From positions 1 to 5,035 of the forward strand of contig JAIRYX010000152.1 of NCBI GenBank assembly GCA_031267635.1: a stretch of 5,035 nucleotides of DNA, read 5' to 3'. Position 1 is the first letter of the stretch, and each line of letters starts with the position of its first letter. Position numbers and translations under genes: made by a program. The DNA comes from Planctomycetaceae bacterium (lineage in GTDB: Bacteria > Planctomycetota > Planctomycetia > Pirellulales > Thermoguttaceae). Below, piece after piece: positions 1 through 4,825 of this stretch. The notes beneath the pieces are model-generated. The model had not been told where the DNA came from. It made no database searches and saw only the letters and a program-made list of their open reading frames with translations.

Positions 1-171
1 TTGAGCGGGAAGAGTCAAAAACACGGCAAACCGCCAACGGCGGGAACATTATTATCGGGCTTGTTTGTGTTGATAAGAATCATCGATTTTTTAGACCTCG
101 TAAACGACAACCCAAAAAAAATCAAAAAAATACGTGCCACTATCAAAAAACTCTTGCAAAGCACCGCGTAA
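1..171 (+). CDS. C-terminal tail of an unrecognised protein (5' end outside window)
   Basis: Frame 1 is open from the first base to a TAA at 169-171, giving 56 residues with no start inside the window. A short hydrophobic stretch (GTLLSGLFVLIRIIDFLDLV, about residues 15-34) is followed by a Lys-rich, possibly amphipathic helix (NPKKIKKIRATIKKLL) and a short tail. This composition looks like a genuine protein C-terminus, but I do not recognise a family. Frame 3 is also open over the same bases and continues to 419, so the choice of frame is not certain. Frame 1 was preferred because the frame 3 reading is rich in Lys, Arg, Asn and Gln with no clear structure. Confidence 0.35.
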   Translation: MSGKSQKHGKPPTAGTLLSGLFVLIRIIDFLDLVNDNPKKIKKIRATIKKLLQSTA

Positions 172-176
172 TATTT

Positions 177-419
177 GTGTTAATACTTTTGCCCTATGAC
201 TACCCTGAAACATGGCTCAATTGGTATTTCAATGAACAATACTTACTTTGCTGTTATCTTTTAGGAGGAATGGGAGGTGATACGATAGAATTTCCTGTTA
301 ATTTCATTTGGAGAAAAAATGATGCACAAAATATTTTGAAGGAAATTAAAAATACAGAGAAATCTCCTTTATCAAATGAAACGATTTTTGGCGGCGCATT
401 TTGGATGCGAAAAGCGTAA
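177..419 (+). CDS. Hypothetical protein, about 80 aa, start uncertain
   Basis: This frame runs from a GTG at 177 to a TAA at 417-419. It starts 5 nt after the stop of the preceding open frame, which would suit translational coupling, but no Shine-Dalgarno sequence precedes the GTG. The frame is open all the way back to the window edge, so the start could lie further upstream or this could be a fragment. The protein is aromatic-rich at the N-terminus (YDYPETWLNWYF), has a Gly-rich patch (LGGMGGD, about residues 29-35) and ends FGGAFWMRKA. An in-frame ATG at 270 is preceded by AGGAGG at 263-268, but the 1-nt spacing is too short for a normal ribosome binding site. No family is recognised. It ends 34 bp before repeat copy 1, so a gene truncated by the repeat insertion is possible. 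Confidence 0.35.
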   Translation: MLILLPYDYPETWLNWYFNEQYLLCCYLLGGMGGDTIEFPVNFIWRKNDAQNILKEIKNTEKSPLSNETIFGGAFWMRKA

Positions 420-453
420 AATTCAAGTTGTTGCTTGATATTAACAAATAGTT

Positions 454-605
454 TCGTAACTATTCAGTCGCTTAATCCAAATAAATCCATACTGGGCAAT
501 TGTATAGTTACCCGAAAATTTTATTATTGTAGCCCTTATTTATCAAGTTTCCCTTATTAGCCGACAAAGCCCCCAAACGTATCCTTATGCCCTTATTTTT
601 TAGAT
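454..605 (+). repeat. Left arm of element copy 1
   Basis: This arm has two parts. The outer part folds as a stem-loop: GTAACTAT at 456-463 pairs with ATAGTTAC at 504-511, and CAGTCGC at 465-471 pairs imperfectly with GCAATTG at 496-502, around a 24-nt loop. The inner part carries CCCTTA-type motifs at 533, 551, 583 (as TCCTTA, from 582) and 590. The same arrangement recurs at 1704-1855 and, inverted, at 1886-2035. Confidence 0.75.
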
Positions 606-742
606 ATGGAAGTAACATATTAATCACCTTTATACTCATTTCGTTTTCACGACGCAAGAGCGACTGCCAATCATTGAAAATCGGCATCGTGACAGGATTG
701 AAAAATATATAACGGGGGATTATAAATCACCACCAATGTAAG

Positions 743-1043
743 TTGTACGCAATTTATGCGAATCCGGAAACATGTTCATATACTTGTGATCCCGCGATAA
801 GTGAAAAAGAATTGGCAACGTTAATCGCTAATGCTTCGGGGAATTTTATTAACCAAAACAAAATATGTTTAGGTTGGTTTCGATGGCAAACGTCTTGTTC
901 GGCGTTTTCCGTTTCCAAACGAGATATTGATAAAGATTTGTCAATATATTTTAAATCAGCCCCAACATCATAAAACACAAACATTCACCGATGAGTTTGA
1001 TAAAATGATGGATTTTTATCAAAAAAAGTTGAACGAAAACTAA
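743..1043 (+). pseudogene. Small gene inside element copy 1, apparently frameshifted at a CCCC run
   Basis: From TTG at 743 the reading frame runs 76 codons and stops at 971-973 (ending IYFKSAPTS). If one base of the CCCC run at 960-963 is skipped, reading moves into frame 3 and continues as QHHKTQTFTDEF then DKMMDFYQKKLNEN to a TAA at 1041-1043, giving about 100 residues. The tail looks like a natural protein C-terminus, and copy 2 keeps only its last codons (MMDFYQK). Upstream, the same frame is open from 587 to 973 except for one TAA at 710-712, so the original gene may have been longer and have an extra nonsense mutation. There is no convincing Shine-Dalgarno before 743. No domain is recognised. 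The antisense frame over 754-984 is treated as a shadow. It may be a decayed element gene; an assembly or sequencing error at the C run is also possible. Confidence 0.4.
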
Positions 1044-1098
1044 GGGAATAAGGACGCATATTGGTGCAATTGGGAGCTACTAAGGGAATGTCATAAAT
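1005..1098 (+). repeat. Inner right portion of element copy 1
   Basis: This segment matches 1854-1946 of copy 2 from ATGATGGATTTTTATC through GGTGCAATT and CTACTAAGGGAAT to ATAAAT. It contains TAAGGG at 1041 and 1081 and TAAGGA at 1049, the inverse of the CCCTTA motifs in the left arm. It also encodes the last codons and stop (1041-1043) of the small internal gene. Similarity to copy 2 ends at about 1098. Confidence 0.7.
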
Positions 1099-1102
1099 TC
1101 TT

Positions 1103-1149
1103 ACCCCCAGTTAAAACTAGGGGTTATTCATAGGGAATCGCCTACGGCG
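1103..1149. repeat. REP-like palindrome pair
   Basis: ACCCCCAGTT (1103-1112) and AACTAGGGGT (1115-1124) are inverted repeats with one mismatch. A second small palindrome, CGCC-TAC-GGCG, follows at 1139-1149. Two closely spaced hairpins in non-coding DNA resemble REP/BIME elements of the kind mobilised by IS200-like (RAYT) transposases; that link is inference, since no such gene is in the window. The first hairpin begins about 5 bp after the point where element copy 1 stops matching copy 2. Confidence 0.5.
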
Positions 1150-1268
1150 TAAAAAACAACGAACAGCGACTCCTTTTTTGAAAACTTATTTGCGTAAAGT
1201 GCGTAACATGAGTCAATAATTCTTTCCTGATGATGTCGAGAAAACTCCTTGAGTTTTTTAAAAATATC
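1150..1268. other. Non-coding spacer upstream of the HU-like gene
   Basis: No supportable coding sequence is seen here. The frame containing the HU-like gene is open back to an ATG at 1230, but that stretch covers the promoter and terminator-like signals and precedes the strong ribosome binding site, so it is treated as untranslated. An opposite-strand open frame (1128-1484) crosses both this spacer and the HU gene and is regarded as a shadow. Confidence 0.5.
1241..1259 (+). terminator. Weak terminator-like hairpin
   Basis: AAAACTC (1241-1247), a CTT loop and GAGTTTT (1251-1257) form a 7-bp stem that runs into six T residues at 1254-1259. Only two of the pairs are G-C, so the stem is weak. 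The A-rich 5' side means it could also work on the opposite strand. Its place just before the HU promoter fits isolation of that gene from upstream transcription. Confidence 0.3.
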
Positions 1269-1298
1269 TTGACATATCAACATCATCTCCCTTATATT
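1269..1298 (+). promoter_or_regulatory. Promoter of the HU-like gene
   Basis: TTGACA at 1269-1274 exactly matches the sigma-70 -35 consensus, and TATATT at 1293-1298 matches the -10 consensus at 5 of 6 positions, with 18 bp between. The same bases also approximate a Bacteroidetes-type promoter: TTG, about 21 bp, then TATATTTA against the TAnnTTTG consensus. Either reading places the start of transcription 20-25 bp upstream of the ATG at 1329. Confidence 0.6.
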
Positions 1299-1314
1299 TA
1301 TAAAAATTATCCCC

Positions 1315-1322
1315 AAAGGAGG
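1315..1322 (+). promoter_or_regulatory. Shine-Dalgarno sequence that sets the HU-like start
   Basis: AAAGGAGG lies 6 nt before the ATG at 1329-1331. It supports that start over the in-frame upstream ATG at 1230, which would place the promoter inside the gene and add about 33 residues absent from the family. Confidence 0.8.
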
Positions 1323-1328
1323 CATTTC

Positions 1329-1709
1329 ATGACCATAAAACTTAAAAAAATCCAGCGTAAGAATCCCCAAAACCCAGCGTCGGTTAAATGGTATCTGACC
1401 CAGGAAACGGCGGGAAATGTTGGATTGCAGGAAATCGCAAAAGAAATCGAGGGACGCTCGGCGCTTTCGCTGGGAGACGTACAAAGCGTTCTCTCCAATT
1501 TAATGGAGGTCATGCCCATGTTTTTGAAACTTGGACAGAGCATTAAACTGGAAGGGTTTGGCTCATTCCGGCTTTCGGTAACCAGCGACGGCACGGAAAC
1601 GGCTGAGGAACTTACTGCCCGCCAGGTGAAAGGGGCAAAACTTATGTTTTTGCCGAGTATAGAACTGAAACGGAATCTCGAAGATATTTCTTATGAAGTG
1701 ATATCGTAA
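1329..1709 (+). CDS. HU-HIG / HU_rel family histone-like DNA-binding protein
   Basis: A 126-residue protein of the HU/IHF superfamily. HU proteins are dimeric and bend or wrap DNA in the nucleoid. The N-terminus MTIKLKKIQRKNPQNP, then a Trp-Tyr segment (about 21-22), the helical region GLQEIAKEIEGRSALSLGDVQ split around residues 32-52, and the LEGFGSFRL core (74-82, the counterpart of HU's GFGxF turn) are the pattern I know from Bacteroidetes HU-related proteins (HU-HIG, TIGR HU_rel). TARQVKG and FLPSIELK (about 96-114) correspond to the C-terminal part of the fold. The length is normal for this subfamily and longer than classical HU (about 90 residues). Promoter and ribosome binding site are both strong. 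The stop codon at 1707-1709 falls in the first bases of element copy 2, so the last residue or two may be element-derived. The gene is bracketed by direct copies of the element. The specific DNA target is unknown. Confidence 0.85.
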   Translation: MTIKLKKIQRKNPQNPASVKWYLTQETAGNVGLQEIAKEIEGRSALSLGDVQSVLSNLMEVMPMFLKLGQSIKLEGFGSFRLSVTSDGTETAEELTARQVKGAKLMFLPSIELKRNLEDISYEVIS

Positions 1710-1850
1710 CGATTCAGTCGCTCAAACCAATAAATCCGTACAGGGCAGCTGGATAGTTATCCGAAAGATTTTACTATTGCAGCCCTTATTTATCAAGTTT
1801 CCCTTAGTAGCCAACAAAGCTCCCAAACGCGCCCTTATGCCCTTATTTTT
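1704..1850 (+). repeat. Left arm of element copy 2
   Basis: This arm matches 454-600 directly and 1886-2035 in inverse. CCCTTA motifs begin at 1783, 1801, 1832 and 1840. The outer stem-loop pairs 1706-1721 with 1745-1760. Pairing is largely kept although several bases differ from copy 1; for example the G-T pair 467/500 of copy 1 is G-C here (1717/1749). Confidence 0.75.
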
Positions 1851-1885
1851 TAGATGATGGATTTTTATCAAAAAAATGGAACGAA

Positions 1886-2035
1886 AAATAAGAGAATAAG
1901 GGCGCATATTTGGTGCAATTCGGGCTACTAAGGGAATTTTATAAATAAGGATTGCAATGAGAAAGTCTTTCGGGTACAGGTAACTATACAGTTGCCGTGC
2001 GGATTTATTGGGTTTGAGCAACTGGAATAGTTACC
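1886..2035 (-). repeat. Right (inverted) arm of element copy 2
   Basis: This arm is the inverse of the left arm. TAAGAG at 1889, TAAGGG at 1897 and 1929, and TAAGG at 1946 mirror the CCCTTA motifs. The TCTTTCGG block at 1967-1974 and the GGATTTATTGG block at 2001-2011 mirror the left arm. Its counterpart beyond 1098 is missing from copy 1. Confidence 0.75.
1979..2035. repeat. Subterminal stem-loop in the right end of the element
   Basis: GGTAACTAT (1979-1987) pairs perfectly with ATAGTTACC (2027-2035), and CAGTTGC (1989-1995) with GCAACTG (2018-2024), leaving a small internal bulge and a 22-nt loop containing GGATTTATTGG. It is the best-preserved of the three subterminal hairpins in the window. 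It ends 27 bp before the glycosyltransferase start codon and could influence transcripts or leader folding there. Confidence 0.75.
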
Positions 2036-2048
2036 CAGTTTTTATAAA

Positions 2049-2053
2049 AAGGA
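2049..2053 (+). promoter_or_regulatory. Shine-Dalgarno of the glycosyltransferase gene
   Basis: AAGGA lies 9 nt upstream of the ATG at 2063 and just outside the element. Because only 26 bp separate the element from the start codon, any promoter for this gene must lie inside or beyond the element; I see no clear -35/-10 pair in the gap. Confidence 0.55.
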
Positions 2054-2062
2054 ATTTAAAGA

Positions 2063-3277
2063 ATGAATGTATTACTATTTATGGGAAACGGAAGCGTTGT
2101 AAATTCCGCCGGCGGTGCGGAAAAAGTTTTGTGCAACATGGCAAACGAAATGACGTTACGGGGTCATCATGTTACGATCCTTTGCAACGATACCAAACAA
2201 GGACTCCCTTTTTATCCGCTCTTGCCGGAAGTAAAATTTATTAATTTGGGCGGAATCGGCAGAAATAAGAAACAATATCCGCAGTTCAAAAAAATCATCC
2301 GTGAAATAACCAAACCGTTACGAAAAACGTTTTTGTATTCTTTTTTCCCCGATCCGATTGAAAAACTCAAATTTCGGGAATTAACTTCTGCAATCCATGA
2401 AACGATTGATCCTATTAAACCAGACGTTATTGTTTCTTATTTTCTTGACGATCATTATATTGTTACGAATGTCATGGAAGATAAACAAATTCCTCTTATT
2501 TTAACGATTCATGGCAATCCCTATGTGAGTATATTGAAAGAATCGAACTATAAAATTCACTCGCTCAAAAAGGGTGATTATCTCCAATTATTGATGCCGA
2601 GTTATCAAAAAATAATAAACCGGATTTTCCCTCGTTTGAAAACAATTGTTATTCCCAATGTTGTCAATTCTGTGAACGACAATCAAACTGCTGATCTGTC
2701 AAAAGGTAAACATGAATATATCATCACAATGATTGCCCGTTTGGATAAAGATAAACAACAACACTTATTGCTTCAATCTTTTTCGCAAATTGTTAAAGAT
2801 TATCCTCATTGGAAAATAAAGATATATGGCGGTATTTATAATAAAGAATATGCAATTCATCTTGAAAAATTAATCTGTTCGCTCCATTTACAAAATCAGG
2901 TTTTCCTGATGGGAACAACGGAACAACCGTTGGAAATTCTTCGGGAAAGCGATATTTTTGCGTTTCCATCGGCTTTTGAAGGTTTCGGACTTGCGTTAGC
3001 TGAAGCAATGAGTGTTGGTTTGCCTTGTGTCGGATTGAAAACCGCGTCCGCCGTTAATGAATTGATTATTGACGGATACAACGGTTTACTTTCGGAAAAT
3101 AATGAAAAAGACTTTGCCGCAAAGTTGAAAATTTTGATGGATAATTCACAGCTTCGCGTTACAATGGGAAAAAACGGTCACGAGTTTGTCAAACAATTTG
3201 AACCGAAAAAAATTTGGGATCAATGGGAAAATCTCTTTATCGAAACCAAACAGAAACACAGCACACAAAAAAAATGA
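2063..3277 (+). CDS. Glycosyltransferase family 4 (GT-B fold) protein
   Basis: A 404-residue protein, normal length for GT4 enzymes, which transfer a sugar from a nucleotide-sugar donor with retention of configuration, often in capsule, exopolysaccharide or lipopolysaccharide assembly at the inner face of the membrane. The N-terminal acceptor domain starts MNVLLFMGNG and has GGAEKV (17-22), LRGHHVTILC (32-41) and TIHG (148-151, His150). The C-terminal donor domain has IARLDKDKQQ (224-233, with the family's Arg226 and Lys231 in the usual phosphate-contacting positions), IYGG (254-257), FPSAFEGFG (301-309) and the EX7E pair Glu306/Glu314, followed by AMSVGLPCVG (315-324) and NGLL (340-343). No signal peptide or membrane helix is seen. 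The donor sugar and acceptor cannot be told from sequence. The gene is AT-rich beside mnmE, and no other polysaccharide gene is next to it in this window. The start is supported by AAGGA 9 nt upstream. Confidence 0.9.
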   Translation: MNVLLFMGNGSVVNSAGGAEKVLCNMANEMTLRGHHVTILCNDTKQGLPFYPLLPEVKFINLGGIGRNKKQYPQFKKIIREITKPLRKTFLYSFFPDPIEKLKFRELTSAIHETIDPIKPDVIVSYFLDDHYIVTNVMEDKQIPLILTIHGNPYVSILKESNYKIHSLKKGDYLQLLMPSYQKIINRIFPRLKTIVIPNVVNSVNDNQTADLSKGKHEYIITMIARLDKDKQQHLLLQSFSQIVKDYPHWKIKIYGGIYNKEYAIHLEKLICSLHLQNQVFLMGTTEQPLEILRESDIFAFPSAFEGFGLALAEAMSVGLPCVGLKTASAVNELIIDGYNGLLSENNEKDFAAKLKILMDNSQLRVTMGKNGHEFVKQFEPKKIWDQWENLFIETKQKHSTQKK

Positions 3278-3379
3278 GGTTTATCCGACAAGAAAATCCT
3301 CTCACATCGAAACGCTCCAACTTGCTTACATTCCTCTGAATAATTACGAAAAATTTTTACTATTTGAGTTCTTTCTCTC
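3278..3379. other. Intergenic gap between glycosyltransferase and mnmE
   Basis: This 102-bp, AT-rich stretch has no hairpin with a T run that would mark a terminator. An A5T5 tract lies at about 3350-3359, a bendable sequence of a kind often found near promoters. No clear promoter or Shine-Dalgarno is seen in front of mnmE. Confidence 0.4.
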
Positions 3380-4810
3380 ATGCTCCCACCTATTGACGAC
3401 ACGATTACAGCACAAGCATCGGCACGCGGCGGTGCGCGGCGGGGGATTGTGCGGATTTCCGGTTTTCATTCCGTGTCGGCATTGGAACGACTGTTTCGCG
3501 TTCCGGCGGTTGAGTCGGTTTCGGGGTACTGCCCGTTTGTTGCGGGAAATCAGCCGCAAATTATCGACGGCGAACTTGTCCTCTGGAGCGAAAAGTTGCC
3601 GATTCCGTGCTCGCTTTATTATTGGTCGGCAGGACGCGGTTTTACAGGGCAGCAATCGGTAGAATTACATACGATTGGTTCGCAGCCGATTCTGGATGCG
3701 ATTGTGCGAAAGCTTTGCGAAACGGGCAAATGCCGACTCGCCGGTCCCGGCGAATTTACGTTGAGAGCATTTCTTTCCGGTCGCATTGATTTGCCGCAGG
3801 CGGAGGCGGTACTCGGCGTGATTGATTCGCAAAACCGTCGGCAACTCGACGCGGCATTGCGTCAGCTTGCCGGAGGTGTTGGTCGTCCGCTTGCCGATTT
3901 GCGAGAGCGATTACTGGAAATGTTGTGTCGTCTGGAAGCGGAATTTGATTTCGCCGAAGAAGAAATTGAATTTCTCAATCGTGATGAATTGCGGCAGGAA
4001 CTTAACGCAGCGTTGCAGCTTGTCGAACAAACGCGGCGGCAAATGCACGACAGAGCGTCTGCGCCGGAACTGCCGAAAGTGGTATTGGCGGGACTTCCCA
4101 ATGCCGGAAAAAGTCGGCTTTTTAACGCATTAACGATGCAAGCTAAACAATCAGCGAATACTAATATTTCGGCAATTGTTTCTCCGCTTCCGGGAACGAC
4201 ACGCGATTATCTTGAATCGAAAATTTCATGGAATGAAACCGCGTTTTTGTTGCTCGACACGGCGGGGATTGAACCAGTAATAACCATCAGCGAGAACGAG
4301 CAACCGCGCCAACTGGCTCAAACATTCACTCGCGATGTGATAGAGCAAGCGGACGTCTTGTTGTTGTGCGTTGAGTGCGGTCGTGCGTTGAGCGAATCGG
4401 AAGTCACGCTTTTCGAGACCAACCGCTCCCGCGCGATATTGGTGAGAACAAAATCCGACAAACAACAAAACAAAGAAAACGGGGCGGCAAAACAAATTCC
4501 GATGGTTTTCACATCGGCAAAGTCCGGCGTCGGCTTATCGCAATTGCTTGACGCGACCGTTCAACGCTTGTTGAGCGAAAACATTTACGGCGAAGTCGTT
4601 CCTGCGACCGCGTTACGATGTCGCGAGTCGCTGCAACACGCGGCGGAATCGTTGCGAAATGCTTGGGAACTTTTGGAGTCGGAACAGGAAGACATGTTTG
4701 TCGCGGCGGAAATCCGTATCGCATTGGAACATCTCGGCGAAATCATCGGAGCCGTTCACAACGACGAAGTATTAGACCGCATTTTTAGCCGGTTTTGTAT
4801 TGGAAAGTAA
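3380..4810 (+). CDS. mnmE: tRNA modification GTPase MnmE (TrmE), planctomycete-like
   Basis: A complete 476-residue MnmE, slightly longer than the usual 450-460. With MnmG it forms the complex that adds the (carboxymethyl)aminomethyl group to wobble uridine 34 of certain tRNAs; MnmE binds GTP and a folate. The N-terminal folate-binding domain is residues 1 to about 125 (DDTIT at 6-10, RGIVRISG at 21-28, PGEFTLRAFLSGRIDL at 123-138). A helical domain surrounds the G domain, which carries G1 GLPNAGKS (238-245), G2 GTTRDY (272-277), G3 DTAG (293-296), G4 TKSD (357-360, where NKxD is typical) and G5 SAK (379-381). The C-terminus ends FCIGK (472-476), with the conserved Cys473. The G1-to-G2 loop (about 251-268) looks several residues longer than in E. 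coli MnmE. No Shine-Dalgarno precedes the ATG; the start was chosen because the conserved DDTI block follows at once. MnmG is not in the window. Confidence 0.95.
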   Translation: MLPPIDDTITAQASARGGARRGIVRISGFHSVSALERLFRVPAVESVSGYCPFVAGNQPQIIDGELVLWSEKLPIPCSLYYWSAGRGFTGQQSVELHTIGSQPILDAIVRKLCETGKCRLAGPGEFTLRAFLSGRIDLPQAEAVLGVIDSQNRRQLDAALRQLAGGVGRPLADLRERLLEMLCRLEAEFDFAEEEIEFLNRDELRQELNAALQLVEQTRRQMHDRASAPELPKVVLAGLPNAGKSRLFNALTMQAKQSANTNISAIVSPLPGTTRDYLESKISWNETAFLLLDTAGIEPVITISENEQPRQLAQTFTRDVIEQADVLLLCVECGRALSESEVTLFETNRSRAILVRTKSDKQQNKENGAAKQIPMVFTSAKSGVGLSQLLDATVQRLLSENIYGEVVPATALRCRESLQHAAESLRNAWELLESEQEDMFVAAEIRIALEHLGEIIGAVHNDEVLDRIFSRFCIGK

Positions 4811-4825
4811 GCTGGATTTTCTATC

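Larger units (their letters stand above)
454..1098 (+). mobile_element. Copy 1 of an inverted-repeat (MITE-like) element, right end truncated
   Basis: Bases 454-605 match 1704-1855 in direct orientation, and 1005-1098 match 1854-1946. In the inner part of the left match (531-605 against 1781-1855) I count 69 identities in 75. Copy 1 has 401 bp between the two matches (606-1006), containing a small damaged gene, which copy 2 lacks. Within copy 1 the left arm also pairs with the right portion in inverted orientation: about 537-600 against 1037-1098, with CCTTATGCCCTTA on one side and TAAGGGAATAAGG on the other. The outer right arm seen in copy 2 at 1947-2036 is missing; similarity stops at about 1098, next to a REP-like palindrome. 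No transposase is visible, so any movement would need one supplied from elsewhere. No target-site duplication can be called because the right end is lost. Confidence 0.7.
1704..2036. mobile_element. Copy 2: complete MITE-like foldback element
   Basis: The whole segment is an imperfect inverted repeat. The left arm (1704-1850) reads inward like the reverse complement of the right arm (1886-2035). Outermost are GTAAC (1706-1710) and GTTAC (2030-2034); shared inner blocks include CTCAAACC/GGTTTGAG, AATAAATCC/GGATTTATT, CCGAAAGA/TCTTTCGG, TATTGCA/TGCAAT, CCCTTAGTAGCC/GGCTACTAAGGG and GCGCCCTTAT/ATAAGGGCGC. The short centre (about 1851-1885) holds the last codons of the small gene found in copy 1. 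It codes for no transposase, as expected for a MITE. No clear target-site duplication is seen: the flanks are ATATC on the left and CCAGT on the right. The element sits between the HU-like gene and the glycosyltransferase, and overlaps the HU stop codon. Confidence 0.75.

Noticed and set aside
1128..1484. 118-codon opposite-strand open frame
   Set aside because: It crosses the REP-like region, the HU promoter and the first half of the well-supported HU-like gene; no family features in its translation.
454..2036. CRISPR array or tandem satellite
   Set aside because: The repeats are two long copies with internal inverted structure, not short regularly spaced repeats with unique spacers.
2014..2048. 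Promoter for the glycosyltransferase from the element's right end (TTGAGC with TATAAA)
   Set aside because: The spacing is about 23 bp and TATAAA lies only 14 nt before the start codon, overlapping the Shine-Dalgarno; not a credible promoter.
2008..2244. 78-codon + strand frame
   Set aside because: It overlaps the element end and the start of the glycosyltransferase in another frame; its translation is Arg/Lys-rich with no recognisable pattern.
3186..3662. 158-codon + strand frame across the glycosyltransferase/mnmE junction
   Set aside because: It overlaps two strongly supported genes in a different frame and has no family motifs.
3862..4101. Opposite-strand frames inside mnmE (also 4226-4512 and 4509-4724)
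   Set aside because: Shadows of a highly conserved gene; Ser/Arg-rich translations typical of antisense reading.
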